Positions 16,302-24,868 of a DNA stretch of 45,887 nt are shown here, piece after piece (position 1 is the first letter of the stretch; the number at the start of each line of letters is the position of its first letter). Both the position numbers and the translations under genes were made by a program. The DNA lies in the NCBI GenBank assembly GCA_902769705.1, contig CACXPX010000025.1, positions 1 to 45,887 of the forward strand, given 5' to 3'. The notes beneath the pieces were generated by a model. That model did no database searches. It had not been told where the DNA came from and was given only the letters and a program-made list of their open reading frames with translations. Origin of the DNA: an uncultured Prevotellaceae bacterium (lineage in GTDB: Bacteria > Bacteroidota > Bacteroidia > Bacteroidales > Bacteroidaceae).

Positions 16302-18920
16302 TCAATACAAATTCTTTTGTGTTTTGGCAATGCTGCCAGAAGAAATCCTTTCAAGATTTGGAATTTTTCTTATTGAAACATTTGATTTTGAATTATCAAT
16401 ATAGCAAAGAGTTACTGCAACGACGTTGGTTATCGATGATTCTATTTGTGTTTTTTCTTCGGTTTGCACTTCTTCTTCTCCGTTATCACCTTTCAAGTAA
16501 GTTACTCTTTTCCAATAGGTTTCAGCATCAATGTCCTTATTCCAGGCACTCCATTCAGCATCCCAATCCCATTCTTGGTAACTCAGAGCATAACTCCATT
16601 TGTTATTCTCCTCAGGGAAATTCCCTTTCAAAGAAAATTTGATTTCATCCGTTTGTCTTAATATTTTGGCGTATCGTCCCCAAGCACCGTGATAATGATT
16701 TGTTCGCTCAATGCTCTTTTCATATCTTAAATTGCGAATTTGCGCCTGTTTGCTTTCAAGAAGATGCAAGTTTATAAGTTCAAATGAGGCTTTTATGCGT
16801 GCTCGTTCATAAATAGTTCCATCAGATTCTTTCTCTTCTTCCACCTTTTCTATATTGAAATGCATAGTGTTTCCATTGCTTGTTATTGTTGCAAAGTTGT
16901 CGGTTACTTGAAATTCTATAGAGCCCATTTTTTCCCAAATTGAAGGTGTCCATATACCAACACATACATTTACATTTATTTTTCCTTTATAGAGTTGAAG
17001 GGCTGATTGCATATTTCCCGCCGCTTGCTTGACGGTGATTGCCTGTAGCGACACTTCGTCAATGGACTTTGGTTCTGGATTATTGGTGCCGAAAGCGTAG
17101 ATAGTTCCGATGCGCTCAGTCCCCGTGTTGTTGGCCGAAACTTTGACGATGAGGGTTTGGTTGTCGGTGATGGTGACGGTCACCCAACTTTCGCAGTCGT
17201 CATCGGTAAAACCTCCGTAGTAATCGTAGGTTTTGGCATCGATGCTGATGGTCTGCTCTCCGCCCTTAGCGTCGAAGTTCAATGCGGAGGGCGTCACCTC
17301 TATTTGTGGATTGTCCTCTTGTCCGTTATGGGCAGCCTGCGTAATGGTAAGTGTGCCTGTCGCATCGACGTTTTTGCCATCGAATGAGACTTCAACCTTA
17401 AGTTTGACCGTGCGGGGCTTGTCGTCGGTATTCTCCTCAAGGTTGAGGGAGAGCGTCTTTCCGTTGCGGCTGACTTGGAGCCATTCGGCATCGTAGTTCT
17501 TAAAACGGGCATAGGGACAATTGGTCAGAATGTCCACAGTCACTTTGCCGCCCGTTGCTACAGCCTCCACCTTTTCGGGCGAAAAGTTGATGGTGGCTTG
17601 TGTAGGTTGTGGCTGTGCCTCGACCACCACTTTGCCGGGTTTCTGCTGATCTATATGCTGTGTGGTACGTTCGCCACCGTTAGTGATGACAGTGATATTC
17701 TTTTCTCCAGGTTTAGTAACCACGTGTGTCGTTCCGTTCTTATCGGGGAATCCGATGGTGATGTTGCCTTCTTTCACGTCCTCAATGATGGTGACGATGA
17801 CGCCCGTCGTTGTGTTCTTTTGTATTTCGTAAAGGTTCAAGCCTAAGCCTTTGGCAATTTCCTCGTCGGCTTGCTCCATAGCATGAGTTGTGGCAAAATC
17901 AGTAATCTCGCCAGCCAAGCGTTCCAATCCTCCCGGATCGTCGCCAATTAAGTCGCCGGCTTTTTCCTTCACGTATTTGCTGCCCAACTGTGTGGCAAAA
18001 CGCTTCAAATCAGCGGTGGTGGCCTTTCCCTCTTTGATTTTTTTAGCTAATGTGATGGTCTCCTCCGAGATGTCGTTTATATCAATCCATTTGCCTACGT
18101 AGCCTCCCGTTACCTCGTCTACGCACGACACGTAGAATGTGCCGCCTTTTTCGGCCACCTCCTTGGTGACCTCATGGGCGTCTTTCCAACGAGGATTGCC
18201 TGCTCCGTTGTCGTAGAGGTCGGCATACTTGTCGAAATATGCAGCTACATGCCCTGTTCCCTCACCCTCACCAGCTGTAAGCCAGGTTTCGTTGATGGCG
18301 GAACTTTGGTTGATATAGTCACCATTGTAAAAGTTGATGAACCATTGGCGGGCGTTGCTCTCACCGTTTCTAAAGCGCTGGGGCAGTTGGTCGAATAGTT
18401 GTTGCATGGCCTGCTGGTTGCCAGTCACCTTGAGGTTGTTCAGGATGGTAGTCATGCGCTCGTGCGACTTTTTCTGCACATCGTTAAGGGCGTAACACCA
18501 GCCGGCGAAGTCGAGGAAGATGCCTCGTGTCACAGTAGGCTTGGTCAGTATGCCATCGTTCTCTAACCTCTTTAATGCGTTTTGATATTGGTCCGCATTT
18601 TCAAGGAGTTCAGTCACGTAGGTGTAGAACTTGGTGCCACTGGTGTGTCTACCCGCTCCGCCATAAAGCTCTCCTTGCCAGCCATCGCTCATCATTTTGG
18701 CATATTGCAGTCGTAAGCCTTCCATCTTTAATGACATTTCTATCAGTGCATCGATGTCGCTTATCTTGAAGTCCTTGGCTGTGGTATTTGTCGTATGTGG
18801 TATTTGTTCAAAGTTGGTACTCTTGCCGCTCTCTTCCTTCTCCTCTGGGCTACAAGCGGTAAGCAGCGGTAGGGTGATGAGGATTGAGAGCATGGAAATA
18901 AGGATAAATGTCTTCTTCAT
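16302..18920 (-). CDS. Surface lipoprotein with two BACON domains, function unknown
   Basis: 872 residues. A type II signal ends in the lipobox LLTA|C (C23), and the following SPEEKEE is acidic, like the export signal of surface-exposed Bacteroidetes lipoproteins. Residues 50-380 are mostly helical and match nothing I know. Two BACON domains follow, about 443-530 and 540-634, each ending in the typical TITQAA or TVKQAA strand. BACON domains occur in glycan- and mucin-associated proteins. The last 230 residues are unrecognised. The DNA for this tail (16302 to about 17010) is visibly richer in A+T than the rest, suggesting a mosaic gene. The Kelch/AraC regulator is encoded upstream in the same orientation and may control it. 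Confidence 0.75.
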   Translation of the reverse strand: MKKTFILISMLSILITLPLLTACSPEEKEESGKSTNFEQIPHTTNTTAKDFKISDIDALIEMSLKMEGLRLQYAKMMSDGWQGELYGGAGRHTSGTKFYTYVTELLENADQYQNALKRLENDGILTKPTVTRGIFLDFAGWCYALNDVQKKSHERMTTILNNLKVTGNQQAMQQLFDQLPQRFRNGESNARQWFINFYNGDYINQSSAINETWLTAGEGEGTGHVAAYFDKYADLYDNGAGNPRWKDAHEVTKEVAEKGGTFYVSCVDEVTGGYVGKWIDINDISEETITLAKKIKEGKATTADLKRFATQLGSKYVKEKAGDLIGDDPGGLERLAGEITDFATTHAMEQADEEIAKGLGLNLYEIQKNTTTGVIVTIIEDVKEGNITIGFPDKNGTTHVVTKPGEKNITVITNGGERTTQHIDQQKPGKVVVEAQPQPTQATINFSPEKVEAVATGGKVTVDILTNCPYARFKNYDAEWLQVSRNGKTLSLNLEENTDDKPRTVKLKVEVSFDGKNVDATGTLTITQAAHNGQEDNPQIEVTPSALNFDAKGGEQTISIDAKTYDYYGGFTDDDCESWVTVTITDNQTLIVKVSANNTGTERIGTIYAFGTNNPEPKSIDEVSLQAITVKQAAGNMQSALQLYKGKINVNVCVGIWTPSIWEKMGSIEFQVTDNFATITSNGNTMHFNIEKVEEEKESDGTIYERARIKASFELINLHLLESKQAQIRNLRYEKSIERTNHYHGAWGRYAKILRQTDEIKFSLKGNFPEENNKWSYALSYQEWDWDAEWSAWNKDIDAETYWKRVTYLKGDNGEEEVQTEEKTQIESSITNVVAVTLCYIDNSKSNVSIRKIPNLERISSGSIAKTQKNLY

Positions 18921-18954
18921 AATAATTGGGTTTTGAGATTGAAATGATTAATTG

Positions 18955-18962
18955 CAAAGATA
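18955..18962 (-). promoter_or_regulatory. -7 element of the BACON lipoprotein promoter
   Basis: TATCTTTG on the minus strand, 34 bp upstream of the ATG at 18920. It lies between the terminator of the upstream regulator gene and the lipoprotein gene, so the lipoprotein is transcribed separately. Confidence 0.6.
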
Positions 18963-18996
18963 GGGAGAAAGAATGGGAAAGGACTCGTTGTTTGCA

Positions 18997-19034
18997 AAAA
19001 ACGACTCTCATTCTGCAAAACGAGAGTCGTTTTT
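18997..19034 (-). terminator. Rho-independent terminator of the Kelch/AraC gene
   Basis: AAAAACGACTCTC (18997-19009) pairs perfectly with GAGAGTCGTTTTT (19022-19034) around a 12-nt loop. It is symmetrical, with A- and T-runs on both sides, so it could work on either strand. It separates the regulator gene from the lipoprotein gene. Confidence 0.85.
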
Positions 19035-19108
19035 ATGGGATATAGCGTAAGGGGTAAAGGCTAATACCATATGAATTTGCCATGATAGAGCGATGTTGAG
19101 GATGGGAA

Positions 19109-20809
19109 TCAGCTCTGTTTTTGTACTATCCACTCTTTCGGAGACATTCCAGTGGCGGCACGGAAGGCTTTGAAAAAGGTCTGCTCGCTACCGAATCCCG
19201 ACTCTATCCATATTTGTGAGATTTTCTTGTTGGGCTCTTGGCGCATAAGATTCTTGGCATAGTCAATGCGGTAACGGTTGACATACTGTGCGAAGGTGCA
19301 GCCTGTCAGCGAGTTGATGCAGGCGGAGATGTCGTTCCGATGGACGTGGAAGACGTTTGCAATGTCGTTCACTTTCAACTCACTGTTGAGGTAGGGCTTC
19401 TCGAGCTCCATTAGTTCGTTGATGCGATACATGAGGTCTGTGACGGAATTCTCTTTGATTATTGATGTCGTTTCAAAGGAGGCTTTGCCTTGTTTGGAAG
19501 CCATGCACTGCCGATGCTTCCACACCAGAATACTTATGACGATGGTAATGGCTGCCGCCAGCAGAGCCAACCACACCCATAAAGCCAAGTCGCCCCCATT
19601 GTTCTTCAACAAGTTAGCTTGGCTGTTAGTCACATGAAGCAGATAGGCGTGGCGCGAGGGGGCGAAGTTGCTGAGCGCTGTTGTCAGTCCGCCTGCCACA
19701 AGCAGTTGTCCGTCGGGTGTCAGCGTAGGTGTGAAGTCAGGGACGTCGTGCATGGGGGCGGAGTAATAGAGCGTCAGAGGGGCTGACTTTTGCTCTGTAG
19801 TATCGGCATAGTCTATGCGGAGCACGTAGTGACGAAGGCCTTTTTCGGGGTGTGTGGAGAGGTCGGCATTACGCCCCATCAGGTATGCACGTCCCAGTTT
19901 CTGGTCGGCGACAATGTTGGAGTAGTATTCAATATCCCCCCACTTCGTTGTCATGGGTACGGGGCATAGGGTGGGGAGAAGGGTCGCGTTGCCATTTTCG
20001 ACTTTGGCAATTGCTACTCGGCCAGCGCTGTCCATCACAGCCACCAAGTAGGTATAGAGGTTTTTGGCCATGTCTCCGATGAAGCTCTCTGCGCTACGCT
20101 TTGTGTGGCAACCAATCGGGTGCCACCGCTCAAACAAGGGAATGCTGTTGAGACCGTCTTTCAGTCTGTCGGCCACGCTGCAACGGATAGCGTCGCCCTT
20201 GGTGCTGGAGCCGCCGAAGATGATGGCGTCGTCGTGGGTCGTGAGGAAAATGAACGGGCCCGACCGCCCCACAGTAGTGCCTTTCACATGAGTGAAAGTT
20301 TTCTTGCCGTCGAACAGCTCAATAGTGTCGTCGTGATACCAGTTGCCAGCGATGACGACGTAGCCGTTGCTCAACTCTAAGGCCGATGCACCAGCACGTT
20401 TTTGGTCCATGCAGGCAAAGCCGCTGAAACTGTGGGTAACAGGGTCATACATCTCTGCCACAAAGCTCTGCCCGATGCCAAGCGGTTCAGGGCAGCCTCC
20501 TGCCAGCAGCACCTTGCCCGACCTCAGCACGGTGGAGCATCCAAGATCATGATTGTAGACCATTTGCATCAAGTGCCATCGTCCGTCTTTGAAATACTCT
20601 GCAGTTGGTGTAGGCACAAAACCGTCGGTATGGCCTCCAGCCACGACATATTCGCCATTGGCGCAGAATAGCTGGTGAGAGGCGCGGGGAATGTTGAGGT
20701 CGGGCAGCTGCTCAACTGCCATCTTGACAACTGGGCAGCTGCTGTCTTGTGCCGCTATTGGCAGCGCAAGCAATAGACAAAACAACAATATTCTGGCCCC
20801 CATTTTCAT
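19109..20809 (-). CDS. Membrane-spanning one-component regulator: periplasmic Kelch propeller, TM helix, cytoplasmic AraC-type HTH
   Basis: 566 residues. A signal peptide (1-20, cleaved near IAA|QD) leads to a periplasmic domain (about 40-395) with Kelch-like blades such as GEYVVAGGHTDG, GKVLLAGGCPEP, GYVVIAGNW and GQLLVAGGLTTA. A single membrane helix (about 407-430, LALWVWLALLAAAITIVISIL) is followed by a basic patch. The C-terminal 95 residues are an AraC DNA-binding domain (LKVNDIANVFHVHRNDIS; ISQIWIESGFGSEQTFFKAFR; GMSPKEW). There is no histidine kinase or receiver domain between them, unlike hybrid two-component regulators. The likely role is direct control of nearby genes by a periplasmic ligand, with the BACON lipoprotein as first candidate target. 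Confidence 0.85.
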   Translation of the reverse strand: MKMGARILLFCLLLALPIAAQDSSCPVVKMAVEQLPDLNIPRASHQLFCANGEYVVAGGHTDGFVPTPTAEYFKDGRWHLMQMVYNHDLGCSTVLRSGKVLLAGGCPEPLGIGQSFVAEMYDPVTHSFSGFACMDQKRAGASALELSNGYVVIAGNWYHDDTIELFDGKKTFTHVKGTTVGRSGPFIFLTTHDDAIIFGGSSTKGDAIRCSVADRLKDGLNSIPLFERWHPIGCHTKRSAESFIGDMAKNLYTYLVAVMDSAGRVAIAKVENGNATLLPTLCPVPMTTKWGDIEYYSNIVADQKLGRAYLMGRNADLSTHPEKGLRHYVLRIDYADTTEQKSAPLTLYYSAPMHDVPDFTPTLTPDGQLLVAGGLTTALSNFAPSRHAYLLHVTNSQANLLKNNGGDLALWVWLALLAAAITIVISILVWKHRQCMASKQGKASFETTSIIKENSVTDLMYRINELMELEKPYLNSELKVNDIANVFHVHRNDISACINSLTGCTFAQYVNRYRIDYAKNLMRQEPNKKISQIWIESGFGSEQTFFKAFRAATGMSPKEWIVQKQS

Positions 20810-20895
20810 ACGGTAAGTTGATGCTGTTGTACATGAAGTCTCTGTTGAAGTTCAGCAGACTCGCATGCTTGGTAAGCTTTTTTTATAATTATCTG

Positions 20896-20903
20896 CAAAT
20901 GTA
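20896..20903 (-). promoter_or_regulatory. -7 element of the Kelch/AraC promoter
   Basis: TACATTTG on the minus strand, about 87 bp upstream of the ATG at 20809, giving a leader of roughly 80 nt. The leader shows no obvious riboswitch fold. Confidence 0.5.
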
Positions 20904-21070
20904 CTAAAAAAAGATGAAAACGAGAGTAGAAACCATGATTTTTTATCCATGCGTGAGATTTTTCAAGCAGTTATACTTCGAATCGCGTCTCTCCTGCATC
21001 TTTTTGCTGTTATTTGTAAATCCTTTTTGCTCAGCTTCGGCTGAAGTTTCATTTGCGACATGCGTAGGTT
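20904..21070. other. Noncoding spacer, no recognisable feature
   Basis: AT-rich. A plus-strand frame of 86 codons from 20914 continues into repeat copy B and matches nothing, so it is not called as a gene. Confidence 0.4.
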
Positions 21071-21466
21071 GTATTTGTCAAATAAATTCTGAATTTCATG
21101 CCCAAATAACGGCCTGTTTTTTGAACTGGGATAGGTTTTGGTGCGAAAAACGCCAAAAATCGACGTTTTCATAAGTTGTTGATAATCAATAACTTCTGAT
21201 TTCTTTACATTATTTCGGCTTGTAAAAGCTATGCTTTTGGGTTGTCAGAGCTATGCTTTGAGGCTCTCACTTGTGGCAAATGAGCGGCTCAGATGCCGCT
21301 AATGACAAGGTCAAAGGCCACAAATGACACCCTCAAAAGCCACAAATGACAAAACTGCCGACTAAAAGTGAGAGTGGAAAAGGGGGGGGGTAAATATTCT
21401 TTACAAATTTCTTTTCTAGATTGTATGAAAAAGCTGACAAGAATTTGTTGTGTTTTTTCAGCAAAA
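21071..21466 (-). repeat. Dispersed intergenic element, copy B (inverted)
   Basis: Reverse-complement copy of the elements at 4208 and 45090. The minus strand shows TCA every 22 nt (plus-strand TGA at 21259, 21281, 21303, 21325 and 21347), the hairpin GCGGC-N6-GCCGC, and the palindrome GTAAATATTCTTTAC at 21390-21404. The TTTTTGGCGTTTTTCGC block is near 21140-21165. It is more like copy C than copy A because both keep the AAAGCATAGC-type units that A lacks. It lies between argC and the Kelch/AraC gene. Confidence 0.85.
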
Positions 21467-21573
21467 ATCGCTCACGTTGGTAATGGTTACAGGCATCCTT
21501 AAACAAAAAAATTAGACCTGTATAGGATGTCGATTGGAGTTTGTCCCTTGTCCGTTTGCCGGCTCGACGGCTT

Positions 21574-21613
21574 GAAAAAGAAACGGAAGCCACTCAGGAT
21601 GGGTGACTTCCGT
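21574..21613 (-). terminator. Rho-independent terminator of the argR-argC operon
   Basis: ACGGAAGCCAC (21583-21593) pairs with GGTGACTTCCGT (21602-21613). On the minus strand the stem is followed by TTTCTTTTTC. It lies 36 bp past the argC stop codon. Confidence 0.8.
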
Positions 21614-21649
21614 ATGGGGGGTGTGGTGAGATGGTCGGAGGACTGACGC

Positions 21650-22639
21650 TCAGAATGCGCTGGGTTTGAGGCGCAATCCGGCGGTCTCGTCGAGAGCGAA
21701 CATCAGGTTCATGTTCTGCACGGCTTGGCCTACGGCGCCCTTCAGCAGGTTGTCGATGCAGGCGGTGACGAGCAGACGGCCGTCGAAGACGTCGGCATGT
21801 ACGAGACATTTGTTGGTGTTCACCACCTGTTTCAGGTCGAGCGGCTTGTCAACGTAGTGGGTGAAGGCGGCGTCGCTGTAGAAACGCTTGTAGACCTCCA
21901 CGATGTCGCACTCGGCAAGCTTGGGTGACTTCACCACGGCAGTGGCGAAGATGCCTCGTGGGAAGTCGCCGCGATAGGGTATGAAGTCGAGTGGCACGAG
22001 GCCGTCGCCGGCTCCCAGTGCGGGAGTGGCTTGCAACTGGTTGAGGCTCTGGTAGATTTCTGCCAGATGCTGGTGGGTGAACGCCTTGTAGATGCTCAGG
22101 TTGTTGTCGCGCCACGAGAAATGGGTGGTGGCGGAGGGCTTCTGTCCGGCTCCCGTGGAACCGGTGATGGCGTTCACGCTGACGGCTTCGGTGAGCAGTT
22201 GTTGGCTGGCTGCGGGGAGCAGTGCCAGCTGGATGCAGGTGGCGAAGCAGCCGGGGTTTGCCACGTGCTGGGCTTTGCGAATCTGCTCTTTGTTGATTTC
22301 GGGCAGGCCGTAGACGTAGTCGTGGTCGCCCTTGATGCGGAAGTCTTGTGCGAGGTCGATGATTTTCACGTGCGACGGGATGGTGTGTTCCTTGAGGAAC
22401 GCCTCGCTTTTGCCGTGCCCGAAGCAGAAGAAGAGCACGTCGACCTGGTCGAAAGGCATGTCGGAGGTGAACCGCAGGTCGCACTCGCCATAGAGCCCTT
22501 CGTGGACGTCGGTAATCAGGTTGCCGGCGTTGCTCTCGCTATTGATGAACTGAATTTGGGCGCTGGGATGGTTCACGAGCAGCCGAATGAGTTCGCCTGC
22601 CGTGTATCCAGCGCCGCCAAGAATGCCGATTTTAATCAT
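21650..22639 (-). CDS. argC: N-acetyl(succinyl)-gamma-glutamyl-phosphate reductase
   Basis: 329 residues from the ATG at 22639. The longer frame to 22798 covers the pspC gene in another frame and was rejected. The N-terminal NADP motif is GILGGAGYTAGELIRLL, and the catalytic cysteine is C131 in NPGCFAT. It reduces N-acylglutamyl phosphate to the semialdehyde used by ArgD. It is the last gene of the argR-GNAT-argG-pspC-argC run, 16 bp after pspC, and is followed by a clear terminator. In many Bacteroidales argD and proC come directly next; here more than 5 kb of other DNA intervenes. Confidence 0.95.
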   Translation of the reverse strand: MIKIGILGGAGYTAGELIRLLVNHPSAQIQFINSESNAGNLITDVHEGLYGECDLRFTSDMPFDQVDVLFFCFGHGKSEAFLKEHTIPSHVKIIDLAQDFRIKGDHDYVYGLPEINKEQIRKAQHVANPGCFATCIQLALLPAASQQLLTEAVSVNAITGSTGAGQKPSATTHFSWRDNNLSIYKAFTHQHLAEIYQSLNQLQATPALGAGDGLVPLDFIPYRGDFPRGIFATAVVKSPKLAECDIVEVYKRFYSDAAFTHYVDKPLDLKQVVNTNKCLVHADVFDGRLLVTACIDNLLKGAVGQAVQNMNLMFALDETAGLRLKPSAF

Positions 22640-22655
22640 AAAAGTGCTGTTGTTG

Positions 22656-22847
22656 TTACCTCTGCGACGGGATGATGATCCAGAGGAAGGGGTAGAGGAT
22701 GATGCCGGAGAAGGCAGTGAAGATGGTGAGCACCACGTAACCAATGCGGAGGATGGTGGGGTCGACATCGAAATACTCTGCAATTCCTGCACATACACCC
22801 CCGATGATGCGGTCGTTCGACCGGTAGATTTTCTTACCTGTTGCCAT
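22656..22847 (-). CDS. Small PspC-domain membrane protein
   Basis: 63 residues: a basic start (MATGKKIYRSNDRIIGGVCAGIAEYFDVDPTI in part) followed by one long hydrophobic segment (IGYVVLTIFTAFSGIILYPFLWIIIP). GGVCAGIAEYF is the PspC signature. PspC proteins are inner-membrane stress-response components, but the short free-standing version common in Bacteroidetes has no assigned role. It sits between argG and argC with a 102-bp gap to argG and 16 bp to argC, so it is cotranscribed with arginine genes. Confidence 0.87.
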   Translation of the reverse strand: MATGKKIYRSNDRIIGGVCAGIAEYFDVDPTILRIGYVVLTIFTAFSGIILYPFLWIIIPSQR

Positions 22848-22949
22848 AATCTTGAATCTTTTGTTGTTTGTTATTCAACGGTTTGACGCAATAGCGAACA
22901 AAAAAGTTGCAAAGAGATGACGTTTTTCCTGCTTTTTCCGTTTCGGCGC

Positions 22950-24152
22950 TTATCGCTTCTCGTCGGGGTGGATGCCGTAGAAGACGCGCAGAGGAGTGCT
23001 CGACACCTTGATGAAGCCTTTGGCCTCGTCGCTGGTCCAGCCGGTTTGCGTCTCGCCATATTCGCCGAGTTTCGACTTCGTCAGGTCGTCGTTGGAGTCG
23101 ATTCCCACGGTTTCGAATCCGTAGGGGCGCAGCTTCAGGATGGCGGTGCCGTTGACGTGGCGCTGCGAGGAGGTGAGCATGGCCTCGATGTCGGGCATCA
23201 CGGGCTCCAGATACTGGCTCTCGTGCAGGAACATGCCGTACCAGTTGGCCACTTGGTCTTTCCAGTACTGCTGCCATTTCGAAAGCGTCGACTTCTCGAG
23301 CAGGCGGTGGGCCTCGATGATGAGTTTCGGAGCTGCAGCCTCAAATCCCACGCGGCCTTTGATGCCGATGATGGTGTCGCCCACGTTGCAGTCGCGTCCG
23401 ATGGCGTAAGAGGCACCAATCTCCTCAATTTTCTGGATGGCCTTCACGCGATCGTCGAACTTTTCGCCGTCGACAGCCACGATTTCGCCTTTCTCGAAAG
23501 TGATTTTCAGCGTCTTCTCAGCTTCCTTTGCCGTGACGTGTTTCAGGTAGGCTTCTTCGGGCAGACCCTGCGTGGGGTCGAGCAGCTCGCCTCCGCAGAT
23601 GCTGGTTCCCCAGATGCCCACGTTGTATGAATACTTCAGCTTGGTGAAGTCGGCGAAGAATCCGTGTTCGTTCAGATAGTCGACTTCTTCCTTGCGTGTG
23701 AGCTTCTTGTCTCGGGTGAGGGTGATGATTTCCACGCCTGGAGCCATCACGAGGAAAGTCATGTCGAAGCGAATCTGGTCGTTTCCGGCACCTGTCGAGC
23801 CGTGCGCGATGGCATCGGCACCTATTTCGTTGGCGTAGCGTGCGATGGCGATGGCTTGGAAGATGCGCTCGCTGGAGACCGAGATGGGGTAGCAGTTGTT
23901 GCGCAGTACATTGCCGAATATCATGTATTTCAACGATTTCTCGTAGTATTCTTGCGTGACGTCAAGTGTCACGTATTTCACGGCGCCCAGCTTGTAGGCG
24001 TTCTCTTCGTTGGTCTTCAGCTGCTCGGCGCTGAATCCGCCAGTGTTGGCACATGCCGCATATACTTCGTAACCGTCTTGTGTGAGTTTCATCACGGTGT
24101 AGCTGGTGTCAAGTCCACCAGAGAATGCGACCACTACTTTTTTCTTGTCCAT
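22950..24152 (-). CDS. argG: Argininosuccinate synthase
   Basis: 400 residues. The PP-loop VVAFSGGLDTSYTV opens the protein, and STGAGNDQIRFD (near 117-128) is the citrulline/aspartate-binding stretch of the family. It joins citrulline and aspartate with ATP to give argininosuccinate. It starts 29 bp after the GNAT gene. The matching lyase, ArgH, is not in the window. Confidence 0.96.
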   Translation of the reverse strand: MDKKKVVVAFSGGLDTSYTVMKLTQDGYEVYAACANTGGFSAEQLKTNEENAYKLGAVKYVTLDVTQEYYEKSLKYMIFGNVLRNNCYPISVSSERIFQAIAIARYANEIGADAIAHGSTGAGNDQIRFDMTFLVMAPGVEIITLTRDKKLTRKEEVDYLNEHGFFADFTKLKYSYNVGIWGTSICGGELLDPTQGLPEEAYLKHVTAKEAEKTLKITFEKGEIVAVDGEKFDDRVKAIQKIEEIGASYAIGRDCNVGDTIIGIKGRVGFEAAAPKLIIEAHRLLEKSTLSKWQQYWKDQVANWYGMFLHESQYLEPVMPDIEAMLTSSQRHVNGTAILKLRPYGFETVGIDSNDDLTKSKLGEYGETQTGWTSDEAKGFIKVSSTPLRVFYGIHPDEKR

Positions 24153-24181
24153 TTGCTTGGTTGTTTCTATGATTGATGTAT

Positions 24182-24832
24182 TTATGATTCTGGGCTGTCA
24201 ATTTTGCGGATTCTGTCTATCACCTCCTGCGGAATCTTTGCCGGCAGATGCTCTTCGGGGTCGTAGAGCATGGCGGTGCAAATGCAGTATTTGCGTCCTG
24301 TGCGATGCAGCACGTCGACGTTGACGCAACCCTCGCAACCGCGCCAGAAGGCTTCGTCGTCGGTCAGGTCGGCAAACGTGACGGGCTGGTAGCCCAATTG
24401 CGTGTTCATCGCCATAACGGCGGCTCCGCTGGTGAGCGAGAATATCTTGGCGTGCGGCCATCTGGTTCGGGCCAGCGAGAAAGTCATGTCCTTGATGCGC
24501 TTGGCCAATCCGCGTCCGCGAAAGTCGGGATGCACGATGAGTCCACTGGTGGTGACATATTGCTTGTTGCCCCAAGTCTCGATGTAGCTGAACCCGGCGA
24601 AAGTCTCACCTTGCAGGGCAATCACGGCTTTTGCCTCGCGCATTTTGGTGGTCAGATACTCGTGTGTGCGCTTAGCGATACCCGTTCCGCGCACTTTGGC
24701 AGCTTCTTCGATGGTTTTCAAGATGGTGTCGACATATTTCTCATGAGAAGCGTCGGCCACAACAACCTCTATTGTTTCCTCCTTCCCCTCTGCAGGGGTG
24801 GGGGATTCGTTTTCAATCTTGTTTTCTTGCAT
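24182..24832 (-). CDS. GNAT-family acyltransferase of the arginine cluster, candidate first enzyme of the pathway
   Basis: 216 residues. After a variable N-terminus (about 1-25, ESPTPAEGKEE) there is a GNAT domain: GFSYIETWGNKQYVTTSGLIV followed by the acyl-CoA pyrophosphate loop HPDFRGRGLAKRI. A cysteine-rich stretch (FWRGCEGCVNVD, RKYCIC) follows. It lies between argR and argG in a tight operon. No ArgA or ArgJ is visible here, so it is a reasonable candidate for acylating glutamate; because the pathway uses ArgF', the acyl group could be succinyl. This role is inferred from context, not shown by sequence. Confidence 0.82.
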   Translation of the reverse strand: MQENKIENESPTPAEGKEETIEVVVADASHEKYVDTILKTIEEAAKVRGTGIAKRTHEYLTTKMREAKAVIALQGETFAGFSYIETWGNKQYVTTSGLIVHPDFRGRGLAKRIKDMTFSLARTRWPHAKIFSLTSGAAVMAMNTQLGYQPVTFADLTDDEAFWRGCEGCVNVDVLHRTGRKYCICTAMLYDPEEHLPAKIPQEVIDRIRKIDSPES

Positions 24833-24868
24833 TTTTTTATTCGACGTACAGTTCTCTATCTTCGATAA

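Noticed and set aside
20914-21174. 86-codon plus-strand ORF upstream of repeat copy B
   Set aside because: Runs into the repeat, is not preserved in copies A or C, and matches nothing.
22640-22798. N-terminal extension of ArgC
   Set aside because: Low-complexity Ser/Pro residues read from the pspC gene in another frame.
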